In this document: positions 1 through 5,971 of the stretch, in pieces | Layout of the letters: every line of letters starts with the position of its first letter | Numbering within the stretch: the first letter of the stretch is position 1 | Origin: Spirochaetaceae bacterium | GTDB taxonomy: Bacteria; Spirochaetota; Spirochaetia; UBA9216 | Length of the DNA stretch: 6,024 nt | Reading direction: 5' to 3' | Assembly: GCA_028527945.1 (NCBI GenBank) | Contig: JAQQAK010000372.1 | Span: 1-6,024 of the forward strand | The notes under the pieces: model-generated | What the model was told of the DNA's origin: nothing | What the model saw: only the letters and a program-made list of their open reading frames with translations | The model's database searches: none | Program-made: the position numbers and the translations under genes

Positions 1-845
1 AGTTTAAATCTACCGACCCTATCAGACAATCGGCCAATTGGATATTGTAAAATGATATATGAAAGGCCGTTTACTCCAAGTAACATTCCTCGGTATTCCG
101 GCCCAAGCTTCAATAGCTGTTTAAGCATAAGCGGTACCATAAAAATTATAAAGCTCATATGTAGTCTATCTACCAGATTAAACATAGCTGGAACAATTAC
201 AGCAGGTTTTGTTCTTGCAAAGGCAAGAGACTCCGCAATGCCCGGTTTTTGACTTGCTTTTGCTACAAGAGGTTCTCTAATAAAGAGTACTGTTATAATA
301 AATGCCAGAACACATTGAGCGGAAGAAACATAATATGGCGTAAACAATGATATTTTAGCGAGAAATCCGCCAAACATAGGCCCAAGCCCCATAGATATAG
401 CCATAAAAGTACCAAATATTCCCATATTACGGCCGCGGTTTGTGCTATCTGAAAGATCAAGAATCATTGTCATAAGAGTTTGCCATGACGCGACACAAAA
501 CGCCCCCTCAAAAAATCGGAAAACCAAAAGCAGAGAATAGTTATGAACAAGCGTCATGCATATTGTAGCAAAAGCTGTTCCAGCGGCACCAATGATTACA
601 AATATTCTACGCCTTCCTGTTCTGGCACTTAAAAATCCAACAAATGGGCCAGCAATAAGATAGGCAACATATAAAATAGTATCAAATAATGAAAAACTGA
701 ATGAAGTAATACCTTCAAATCTATCAATAATAAATTCTGCCTCATTAGAATGAAGCAGAGATGTTGAAGAAATAACAAACATTATAGAAATACTTATAAG
801 CAGAACTTTTCCAAGAAGTCCATCTTTTTTCTGAGTATTAGACAT
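1..845 (-). CDS. MFS transporter, probable drug/H+ antiporter type (3' end cut by window edge)
   Basis: An open frame runs from ATG at 845 to the left edge with no stop, giving 281 codons, about 70% of a usual 12-helix MFS protein. The product is very hydrophobic. Seen motifs: a motif A loop between helices 2 and 3 (residues 70-80, G-FLSARTG-RRR, with Ala where Asp is usual); a motif B-like R110-x3-G114 in helix 4; a motif C-like stretch G153-L-G155-P156-x2-G159-G160 in helix 5; and a second motif A copy at 271-281 (GRLSDRVGR) between helices 8 and 9. In the MFS family motif C marks proton-coupled antiporters, so export of a small molecule is the best guess. The substrate cannot be told. The start is supported by GAGGGAG just upstream; an ATG further up meets TGA at once. 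A strong promoter precedes it. Whether the TetR at 1873-2493 controls it is inference. Confidence 0.9.
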   Translation of the reverse strand, partial: MSNTQKKDGLLGKVLLISISIMFVISSTSLLHSNEAEFIIDRFEGITSFSFSLFDTILYVAYLIAGPFVGFLSARTGRRRIFVIIGAAGTAFATICMTLVHNYSLLLVFRFFEGAFCVASWQTLMTMILDLSDSTNRGRNMGIFGTFMAISMGLGPMFGGFLAKISLFTPYYVSSAQCVLAFIITVLFIREPLVAKASQKPGIAESLAFARTKPAVIVPAMFNLVDRLHMSFIIFMVPLMLKQLLKLGPEYRGMLLGVNGLSYIILQYPIGRLSDRVGRFK

Positions 846-884
846 TGCTCCCTCACATATAAATGTTTATCTGTATTAACATGT

Positions 885-913
885 ATTTTATATACTATTT
901 TAGTTAATATCAA
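885..913 (-). promoter_or_regulatory. Sigma-70-type promoter of the MFS gene
   Basis: On the minus strand TTGATA (908-913) is followed by a 17-bp spacer and TAAAAT (885-890). Both hexamers differ from consensus by one base. The predicted transcript start is about 30 bases before the ATG at 845, which leaves room for the GAGGGAG ribosome site. This gives the MFS gene its own promoter, separate from the upstream EFR1-like gene. Confidence 0.65.
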
Positions 914-917
914 CTAA
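900..917. promoter_or_regulatory. 18-bp near-perfect palindrome over the MFS -35 box
   Basis: TTAGTTAATATCAACTAA reads the same on both strands except for one mismatched pair (8 of 9 pairs match). It covers the whole -35 hexamer of the MFS promoter. That position suits a dimeric repressor. It resembles, but is not the same as, the elements before tetR and the EFR1-like gene: the half-site letters TTAACTA/TAGTTAA recur, but their order and spacing differ. Binding by the local TetR is therefore only a possibility. Confidence 0.45.
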
Positions 918-989
918 CAAGAAACCATGTGAGAGAATATAATTTCTAATCTTAATGTTTACACGATTTTATTTTTAAATCTTTATAAT

Positions 990-1814
990 TTATACTTCCT
1001 CTCTGACATACTCTTTCTGGGCTCTCAACTCTTTTGTAGAAATATCCTTGCAAAAAATTCTTCCAGGAGGCAAGTCCTTTTTGGAGCTTATCTGTACGGC
1101 TTCTACAGGACAAAAATGTAAACATGCCAGGCAATATTGACAGGAGACGTCTTTCTGCCATAGGGGACGTCCATCTTTCATCTTAATCTTTCCGGATAAA
1201 CAAAGTGTCTCACATTTACCACAGCCTATGCATTTATCATTAGCACAGAAACAATTTTGAAGCCAAAAATAGTCTGTTGCATGATTTATTAATTTTACTA
1301 ATGGAAAGACAAAATTCTCAACAATTCGGTTCCGGTACTTGAGTCTTATTTCATGTTTTCTATCGCTAACAACGCCAGCAAAGTTTTTTATATCCTGCCC
1401 AATATTATCTCTTTCTCTTAATGTTTTTTCATCAAGAGGTACCTTAAAAACTGGATCAAATGTATTGGGAGTAACTACGAACTGATAAGCCGCAAGGTTT
1501 TTTTTCTGCTTCTTTAAAAGATGATCAATATCTTTATGAATTTTTGTAGAAGCTCCCCCACTTGTGATGAGTGAAAAAATATACTTGGCTCTGGTAAATT
1601 TAAAGTTTTCAAGAAACTTCTTACAAAAAAGCGGTATAGTTCCGGCGTGCATAGGCATAAAAAGTCCTACATTTTCAGCCTCACTCTCAGTAAGACCTGA
1701 ATTAAAGGCTCCAAGCATTGGAACAAGCCGAACCTCTTCTTTAAGCTCATTCGCAAATAATTTAGCGGCGTTTAAAGTAAAGCCTGTCCCTGAATAATAA
1801 TAAATCTCTATCAT
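990..1814 (-). CDS. EFR1-like protein: flavodoxin-like domain plus 2x[4Fe-4S] ferredoxin domain
   Basis: The 274-residue product starts with a flavodoxin-like fold: YYYSGTGFT at 5-13 matches the SGTGNT phosphate loop that binds FMN, followed by alternating strands and helices to about residue 150. The C-terminal part carries two full ferredoxin motifs: C195-x2-C198-x2-C201-x3-C205 and C225-x2-C228-x2-C231-x3-C235-P. It therefore probably binds two [4Fe-4S] clusters and moves electrons between flavin and clusters in the cytoplasm. This layout is that of the EFR1 family of anaerobes; the partner and substrate are unknown. Two further cysteines (C188, C190) sit just before the first motif. The ATG at 1814 has AGGAGA at 1821-1826 at good spacing. 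It lies 58 bases after tetR, with a palindrome in the gap. I see no hairpin terminator after it. Confidence 0.85.
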   Translation of the reverse strand: MIEIYYYSGTGFTLNAAKLFANELKEEVRLVPMLGAFNSGLTESEAENVGLFMPMHAGTIPLFCKKFLENFKFTRAKYIFSLITSGGASTKIHKDIDHLLKKQKKNLAAYQFVVTPNTFDPVFKVPLDEKTLRERDNIGQDIKNFAGVVSDRKHEIRLKYRNRIVENFVFPLVKLINHATDYFWLQNCFCANDKCIGCGKCETLCLSGKIKMKDGRPLWQKDVSCQYCLACLHFCPVEAVQISSKKDLPPGRIFCKDISTKELRAQKEYVREEV

Positions 1815-1820
1815 ACAATA

Positions 1821-1826
1821 TCTCCT
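1821..1826 (-). promoter_or_regulatory. Ribosome binding site of the EFR1-like gene
   Basis: AGGAGA on the minus strand, six bases before the ATG at 1814. It is one of the clearest Shine-Dalgarno sites in the window and contrasts with tetR, which has none. Confidence 0.6.
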
Positions 1827-1837
1827 GGCCCCTTACT

Positions 1838-1857
1838 TACTAAGTGTTTAATTAGTA
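1838..1857. promoter_or_regulatory. Probable TetR operator before the EFR1-like gene
   Basis: TACTAA-8 bp-TTAGTA is an inverted repeat with 6-bp arms in the 58-base gap between tetR and the EFR1-like gene. It contains ACTAAGTG-TT-TA-A-TTA (1839-1854). This matches ACTAAGTG-AA-TA-G-TTA at 2495-2510 before tetR at 13 of 16 positions. A shared palindromic word before a TetR gene and its neighbour is typical of TetR binding sites. I could not place a convincing -35/-10 pair here; TACTAA at the edge is a weak -10 candidate. Confidence 0.5.
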
Positions 1858-1872
1858 TGTAGGTAAAAAAAT

Positions 1873-2493
1873 TCATTCTTTATGATGCCTTGAATGTGTA
1901 TCCTCATTAGCCTTAATAAAAAGTTTATCAAGTTCATCTTTTTCAAGATTAAAATGACTGCTCCATTTATCGCGAAAAAGGCTAAAAATAACAGTTGGCA
2001 TAATACCGGTAAAAAACTCTGTTACACGATGCTGATCTAAATCTTCACCAAAATTATATCCGCGGAAGTTCATCTCAGAGACGGTTTCATCAAGAGCGAA
2101 ACCTTTAGCCTGAAAATCTATCAGTCTAAAAATAGGCGGAACCTCATATTCATCTTTCAAAGATTCCATTAACAGCAGGCGAAGGACTTTTTCGTTTTCA
2201 AGCATATAGCTGTTATATTTAGCCATCTGCTCGTTCATTTCTTCAGAGCCATAGCTATACTGTTTGGCAGCAATCTCAACAAGAAAACTGTTGGCAGTAT
2301 TAATAAAATTGTTCAGGATTTCATCAAGAATAGCCTGTTTGCTGTCAAAATAATAATATATAAGAGCCTGATTAACCTCCGCGGTCTTTGCAATCTGGCT
2401 AATACTGGCTGAGTCAAAGCCGTTCTCGGCAAATTTATCTATAGCAGTCTGTAGTATCAAATTTCTTGTGTATGCCCTGTCCCGCTTTCTCAT
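1873..2493 (-). CDS. TetR/AcrR-family transcriptional regulator
   Basis: The product has 206 residues, a normal TetR length. Residues 9-56 form the typical DNA-binding head: a first helix (RNLILQTAIDKFAENGF), then a helix-turn-helix around 29-49 (SISQIAKTAEVNQALIYYYF) ending in the conserved YYYF-x-SK segment. The remaining ~150 residues are helical and variable, as expected for the ligand-binding and dimer domain; the inducer is unknown. The ATG at 2493 is the first possible start because an in-frame TAA lies shortly upstream, yet no Shine-Dalgarno sequence precedes it. A palindrome overlaps the -10 region and the start codon, so autorepression is likely. The related element before the EFR1-like gene makes that gene the best second target, and the MFS gene a possible third. 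Confidence 0.92.
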   Translation of the reverse strand: MRKRDRAYTRNLILQTAIDKFAENGFDSASISQIAKTAEVNQALIYYYFDSKQAILDEILNNFINTANSFLVEIAAKQYSYGSEEMNEQMAKYNSYMLENEKVLRLLLMESLKDEYEVPPIFRLIDFQAKGFALDETVSEMNFRGYNFGEDLDQHRVTEFFTGIMPTVIFSLFRDKWSSHFNLEKDELDKLFIKANEDTHSRHHKE

Positions 2494-2510
2494 AACTAAG
2501 TGAATAGTTA
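2493..2510. promoter_or_regulatory. Probable TetR autoregulatory operator
   Basis: TAACTA-6 bp-TAGTTA is an inverted repeat with 6-bp arms that begins on the first base of the tetR start codon and covers the likely -10 box. It shares the word ACTAAGTG-NN-TA-R-TTA with the element before the EFR1-like gene. When both are aligned on that word, a common centre (between 2503 and 2504 here) gives 7 of 11 symmetric pairs. Confidence 0.5.
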
Positions 2511-2532
2511 ATTAATTCTCGACAAATGTCAA
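2504..2532 (-). promoter_or_regulatory. Likely tetR promoter, placing the transcript start near the ATG
   Basis: A perfect TTGACA (2527-2532, minus strand) is followed after 17 bp by AACTAT (2504-2509), a weak -10 that keeps the conserved second A and the final AT. Transcription would start about 7 bases later, within a few bases of the ATG at 2493. The mRNA would then be leaderless or nearly so, which agrees with the missing Shine-Dalgarno site. GACAAATGTC (2521-2530) is an extra short inverted repeat overlapping the -35. Confidence 0.4.
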
Positions 2533-2603
2533 GCATCAAACTTTACTTATCTTACAAGCAGAACTTTTTGGAAACATAATAAAAAGTTTTCAGGGGGAAT
2601 ACT

Positions 2604-2636
2604 CAAAACAAAATGACGGGGCTTTATAACGCCCCG
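2604..2636 (-). terminator. Rho-independent terminator of the marR-sufC-sufB unit
   Basis: On the minus strand CGGGGC and GCCCCG (2617-2622 and 2631-2636) form a perfect 6-bp GC stem with an 8-base AT-rich loop, 14 bases after the sufB-like stop. A T-rich tail follows (TCATTTTGTTTTG, 2604-2616). It separates the suf-like operon from tetR. The T tract is interrupted, so some read-through is possible. Confidence 0.75.
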
Positions 2637-2650
2637 CACTTAATTACATT

Positions 2651-3769
2651 CTATTCTCCGTGACCAGCAAGCTCCGCAATTTCAGCTATTCGCTGATCTA
2701 GTTCAGGTCCCAAACCGGTTATGTCGGCATCAAGAAAGCCACGAACAATCATTGAGATTGCCTCTCTCTCTTCCATACCATGAGCCATCAAGTATTGTAC
2801 TTGTTGGGGAGCAATCTTTCCAATGCTGGCTTCATGACTCATCTGAGCTTCTTCATGGTGAGATCTGAGTCCAGGTATTGATTCAATGTATCCATCTTCT
2901 CCGGGAGAAATAAGCATTCCGGAACAATCAACATGAGCATGACAAGAGGCCTTTCCTACAAGAAGCCCCTTTTGAATAATCTTTCCGCCAGTACATACCG
3001 CTCGATGAGCAATCTCGGCGCTGGTTTCATCAGCATTAAGGTAAACATCCCCTCCAAGGGTTATCTCTGAAGATTCAGAACCAAGAATCACGCTAAAATA
3101 CTTGGCCGACGCACCGGTTCCATTCAAATATGTTACAGGATTTGAATCAACTATTCCCGCAGGACGAAGTGATATATAATTGCTCACATAGCTGCCACCT
3201 TCTTCAACAATTGTAGCTGAATGCGGTTTTACCCTGACATCACGTCCCCAGCTATGAACCATTGTGTTAATAAGGCTTGCATTCTTTCCAATATAAGTTT
3301 CACTAACAGCAATATGCTCTCCGCCTCTCATAAACGCATTTGATATACATCCGGTTATAAGTTCAAGCTCTGAATCTTCTTCAAGTATTACCACATTATG
3401 CAGAATCTGCTTTCCAAGAGAGCCAGTCATGTACAAAGCTGCCTGTGACGGGAGTTTTACATGTTCCCCCTTTTTTACTCTGAGAAAATAACCAAGAGGC
3501 TTTTTTGAAATAGTCTGATCCATTGGAAGAGGACTATCATCTTCAGGAATTAGCCCCCAGTAATACTGGCCCCATAACCAGTCATACTTTTCAAGAGCCT
3601 CTGCCATAGGCAAAAGTTCAACACCTTCAAGACTGGAACAAGAACAAACAGGTTCTGAATCTTTCAAAACAAAGGTTCCAGATCTTTTCTCATCTTCTGT
3701 AGATATTCCGACTTCTGACAATATTGTACTGTCATTTCTATCAAGTTCTTTTATATTGTTTGATACCAT
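2651..3769 (-). CDS. sufB: SufB/SufD-like Fe-S cluster assembly scaffold protein (single-copy, SmsB-like)
   Basis: This is the partner of the SufC ATPase; together they build Fe-S clusters in the cytoplasm. From ATG 3769 it has 372 residues, much shorter than E. coli SufB (495). It has the long middle run of beta-helix repeats typical of SufB/SufD, then the conserved end: DC282SGML aligns with the region of E. coli SufB Cys405, AQMSH312E313A with His433-Glu434, and HGMEEREAISMIVRGF with the SufC-contacting helices. E. coli Glu432 is replaced by Ser. Only one SufB/D gene is present, so it probably works as a homodimer with SufC, as in the archaeal-type minimal SufBC (SMS) systems. Start choice: ATG 3769 lies two bases after the sufC stop with GAGAGAA before it. 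ATG 3787 would add six residues and overlap sufC by 16 bases but has no ribosome site. An N-terminal C42-S-C44 pair is unusual. Confidence 0.9.
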   Translation of the reverse strand: MVSNNIKELDRNDSTILSEVGISTEDEKRSGTFVLKDSEPVCSCSSLEGVELLPMAEALEKYDWLWGQYYWGLIPEDDSPLPMDQTISKKPLGYFLRVKKGEHVKLPSQAALYMTGSLGKQILHNVVILEEDSELELITGCISNAFMRGGEHIAVSETYIGKNASLINTMVHSWGRDVRVKPHSATIVEEGGSYVSNYISLRPAGIVDSNPVTYLNGTGASAKYFSVILGSESSEITLGGDVYLNADETSAEIAHRAVCTGGKIIQKGLLVGKASCHAHVDCSGMLISPGEDGYIESIPGLRSHHEEAQMSHEASIGKIAPQQVQYLMAHGMEEREAISMIVRGFLDADITGLGPELDQRIAEIAELAGHGE

Positions 3770-3771
3770 AA

Positions 3772-4512
3772 TTATTTCTCTCGACATTCAATACAGGATT
3801 CAAATCCTGAGTCTACTATTTTATTCATGATGATTTGAGGATGACCTGAGCATACAAGCTCGCCAGCAATCATTACATGAGCTTTATCTACATCTATTCT
3901 ATCCAGCATATAAGTTGAATGAGTTATTAGTAATCCCGTGCCTCGCTTAGCCGGATACTCTTTTTTTGGAGAAAACAATATATTTATCATTGAGCTGAGA
4001 AGTTCAAGAGAATCAAGATCCACTCCAGAATCAGGCTCATCAAGCATGGCAAAAAGAGGCTGCCTGCTTAATAGCAAAAGTATTTCAGACCTCTTTATTT
4101 CTCCACCTGACAAACCTTCATTTATATCTCTATCTAAAAAAGATTCCATATTCGCTTCTTTAATAAGTTCAAGAACCCTTTCCTGTTTATCTTCATGTTC
4201 TTTAAGAATATAATCAAGCAGCATCCGAAGCTTTACCCCGCTTACAGACGGCGGACGCTGTTCAGCTAAACCTATGCCAAGACGAGCTCTTTCTGTAATA
4301 TCAAGCTCTGTTATATCCTGTCCATTCATAGAAATACTTCCACCTGTAATTCTATACTGAGGATATCCCATAATTGTCATTATCAGGGAAGTTTTACCAC
4401 TCCCATTAGGCCCCAAAAGTAAATGAACCTCACCTTCAGGTATTTCAAGGTTTACGCCATTAAGAACATTCTTCCCTTCAACCTCTACCTGTAAATCATT
4501 TATACTAATCAT
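3772..4512 (-). CDS. sufC: SufC-type ABC ATPase of Fe-S cluster assembly
   Basis: The 246-residue product is a complete soluble ABC ATPase of normal SufC length. Seen motifs in order: Walker A GPNGSGKT (34-41), Q-loop Q85, signature LSGGE (134-138) followed by IKRSEI as in SufC, Walker B FAMLDEPDSGVD (154-165) with catalytic E159, and H-loop H198 in LITHS. The DEPDSGLD-like D-loop and KRxE segment separate SufC from transport ATPases, and no membrane permease is nearby. It should hydrolyse ATP to drive shape changes in the SufB-like scaffold encoded directly downstream. The ATG at 4512 has AAAGGA seven bases upstream. The gene follows marR by 51 bases with no terminator, so the two are probably co-transcribed. 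The C-terminus ends in C240-I-E-C243, a CxxC that I do not recognise as a usual SufC feature. Confidence 0.95.
   Translation of the reverse strand: MISINDLQVEVEGKNVLNGVNLEIPEGEVHLLLGPNGSGKTSLIMTIMGYPQYRITGGSISMNGQDITELDITERARLGIGLAEQRPPSVSGVKLRMLLDYILKEHEDKQERVLELIKEANMESFLDRDINEGLSGGEIKRSEILLLLSRQPLFAMLDEPDSGVDLDSLELLSSMINILFSPKKEYPAKRGTGLLITHSTYMLDRIDVDKAHVMIAGELVCSGHPQIIMNKIVDSGFESCIECREK
3794..3809 (-). repeat. Short inverted repeat at the sufC/sufB junction
   Basis: CAGGATT and AATCCTG (3794-3800 and 3803-3809) are perfect complements two bases apart. In RNA this would give a 6-bp stem with a four-base loop, inside the last codons of sufC and about 25-40 bases before the preferred sufB-like start. 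It could affect sufB translation or mRNA decay, or it may be a codon coincidence. Confidence 0.3.
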
Positions 4513-4563
4513 CTATAAATCCTTTATTCTGTCTTTGTGAGAAATCATTCAGGTCAATTCTAC

Positions 4564-5004
4564 TCATAGGTGCTTATCCCACATCTTGTCTATCATTTCC
4601 ACAAATTCATTAATTATTTTTAATTCTGATGGGCTGATCTTGTCCAGAAAATCATATATTTCTGAATCATACTGCCTGTGATATTTTTCATGCGCGTCAT
4701 AAGCAGTCTGCCCCTTTTCAGTCAGCCTTACTAACATTCTGGTATTATTTTCTTCATCTCTAAACTTTTGAATTAATCCTTTTTTTTCTAGCTTTTTTAA
4801 TATTTGAGATACAGCCCCTTTTGTAACACCAAACTTTCTGGCAATCTCGGAAACATGAAGAGAACTATGATCTCCTATGAGTTTTATTGCGTGAATCTCT
4901 CGTCGGTAAATATCTGTATCAGTTTCAAAATGATAAGAACACTTGCTTGTAGCAGCTATTTTTTCTACAAGGCACATAAACTGTTCGATCAAGGTATCTT
5001 TCAT
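4564..5004 (-). CDS. MarR-family winged-helix regulator of the suf-like operon
   Basis: The product has 146 residues, a usual MarR length. A dimerising N-terminal helix precedes the winged helix-turn-helix: LHVSEIARKFGVTKGAVSQIL at about 49-69 holds the recognition helix, and FRDEENNTRMLVRLTEKG at 81-98 forms the wing, including the D/E-x-R pattern typical of MarR. The C-terminal helices complete the dimer. The ATG at 5004 is preferred because AGAGG lies just upstream. A TTG at 5028 would add eight residues (MAKLSRGN) but sits poorly against its only possible ribosome site. Two cysteines (C11 and C22) are present; C11 in the first helix is placed like the redox-sensing Cys of OhrR, though that role is inference. 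The gene is the first of marR-sufC-sufB, with a palindrome between promoter and start, so it is probably an autoregulated repressor of Fe-S assembly. Confidence 0.9.
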   Translation of the reverse strand: MKDTLIEQFMCLVEKIAATSKCSYHFETDTDIYRREIHAIKLIGDHSSLHVSEIARKFGVTKGAVSQILKKLEKKGLIQKFRDEENNTRMLVRLTEKGQTAYDAHEKYHRQYDSEIYDFLDKISPSELKIINEFVEMIDKMWDKHL

Positions 5005-5031
5005 ATTGCCTCTACTTAATTTTGCCAAACC

Positions 5032-5054
5032 TAACGTTTAGCAGGTATACGTTA
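5032..5054. promoter_or_regulatory. Probable MarR operator
   Basis: This is a 23-bp imperfect palindrome with outer arms TAACGT and ACGTTA. Inner pairs also match, so 9 of 11 symmetric pairs agree around an A at 5043. It lies 27 bases before the marR ATG at 5004 and just after the predicted transcript start. Its length and position are usual for a MarR dimer that represses its own operon. Confidence 0.5.
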
Positions 5055-5066
5055 CAACTTATTATT

Positions 5067-5095
5067 AAATTAGTCATATATAAATAGGTAGTCAA
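5067..5095 (-). promoter_or_regulatory. Candidate promoter of the marR-sufC-sufB operon
   Basis: TTGACT (5090-5095, minus strand) matches the -35 consensus at five of six bases. A -10 candidate, TAATTT (5067-5072), lies 17 bp away and matches at only three. TAATAAT a few bases further (5061-5067) is a better -10 but lacks a good -35. The region is very AT-rich, so the exact hexamers are uncertain. Confidence 0.35.
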
Positions 5096-5116
5096 GTAAA
5101 TTCTTTTAATAAAGTT

Positions 5117-5971
5117 TTAATAATCAATATAAACTCGCTCCAAACTGAGTTCATCGCCATTTATTGTAACATGCTCGTAAGAACTATTATTTCTATCTAT
5201 AACTGGATCCAATGTCACATAAGTAACGTTATTAATAATTCTCTGAGACCATTGGTGTTCATGCCCCATAAAAACATAAGAAACACCATACTCTTCAAAT
5301 AAACTCATGAGGTAATAAACTTCATCAGGATCTCCATATTGAACAACTGTAGTAGCTCTGTTAGAGAAAAAATTAGAATGAGTTAAAACTATAATATGAT
5401 TCCATAAGCCGCTTTCAGAGACAAGAATTTCTTCAAGCCAATTCTTTTGCAAGTTTCCTATAGCAGCATTCCCGCTGTCTAAAATTATGGCTAATAATGA
5501 ACCAGACGAGCCTTCTGTTCCAATTTCTATTTTATATGAAGACTTTCCTATAGTTTTTTTATAATTTTTCCATCCACTATAATATAGATCATGATTTCCA
5601 ATACTCTGAAACCAAAACTTACCTGAACCGTCCATGATTTCTTTATATTTTGAAAATTGTTCAAAGGTTCCTGATTGAACAGAATCTCCGCAATCAAAAA
5701 TTATAATATCATCAGCCGGAAGGATCTCATCAATTAGTTTTTCAAAATATTCTGTATCTTCATTTACATGAACATCTGAAATTATAGAAAAACTATAACT
5801 ATCTCCTGTACTTGTTAATGATTCTGTAGAAACTCTATCTTCCAAGGACTGACTTTCAGTAAATCGCTGATTTGGAGTTGAATAACTATAGAAATAGCCT
5901 AGAAAATCAACATTGAGATTACAAGAAACAAGTATAATTAATAAAATTAAAACAATTACTATTTTTCTCAT
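5117..5971 (-). CDS. Calcineurin-like metallophosphoesterase, predicted lipoprotein
   Basis: The 284-residue product begins with a lipoprotein signal: MRK, a hydrophobic stretch (4-16) and the lipobox L14-V-S-C17. The mature protein would be lipid-anchored outside the cytoplasmic membrane. A variable linker (about 18-57) leads to the metallophosphoesterase fold with all its metal ligands in order: D66-x-H68 (SDVHV), G95-D96, G125-N126-H127-D128, H198 (LTHSN) and G236-H237-x-H239. It probably hydrolyses a phosphate ester with two metal ions; the substrate is unknown, and the sequence does not separate a nucleotidase from a phosphodiesterase. The ATG at 5971 has no good ribosome site. It overlaps by four bases (ATGA) the stop of an open frame coming from the right edge, so translational coupling is plausible. 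No terminator is evident before the marR promoter. Confidence 0.9.
   Translation of the reverse strand: MRKIVIVLILLIILVSCNLNVDFLGYFYSYSTPNQRFTESQSLEDRVSTESLTSTGDSYSFSIISDVHVNEDTEYFEKLIDEILPADDIIIFDCGDSVQSGTFEQFSKYKEIMDGSGKFWFQSIGNHDLYYSGWKNYKKTIGKSSYKIEIGTEGSSGSLLAIILDSGNAAIGNLQKNWLEEILVSESGLWNHIIVLTHSNFFSNRATTVVQYGDPDEVYYLMSLFEEYGVSYVFMGHEHQWSQRIINNVTYVTLDPVIDRNNSSYEHVTINGDELSLERVYIDY

Noticed and set aside
52..252. Plus-strand 66-codon open frame
   Set aside because: It lies fully inside the MFS gene on the opposite strand, whose motifs are clear; the plus-strand product shows no family pattern and no ribosome site was found.
846..989. Intrinsic terminator after the EFR1-like gene
   Set aside because: No GC-rich hairpin with a T tract is visible; the only strong symmetry overlaps the MFS -35 and reads better as an operator.
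952..1161. Minus-strand 69-codon open frame
   Set aside because: It overlaps the ferredoxin part of the EFR1-like gene in another frame; the real frame holds both full cysteine motifs.
1564..1797. Plus-strand 77-codon open frame
   Set aside because: It is antisense to the flavodoxin-like domain of the EFR1-like gene and shows no independent support.
3938..4213. Plus-strand 91-codon open frame
   Set aside because: It is antisense to the Walker B and signature region of sufC; the serine-rich product is a by-product of that coding frame.
4513..4563. Separate sufC promoter in the marR-sufC gap (TTGACC present)
   Set aside because: No -10 hexamer stands at suitable spacing, and no terminator follows marR, so read-through from the marR promoter explains sufC better.
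4804..5019. Plus-strand 71-codon open frame
   Set aside because: It is antisense to the DNA-binding half of marR, with no support of its own.
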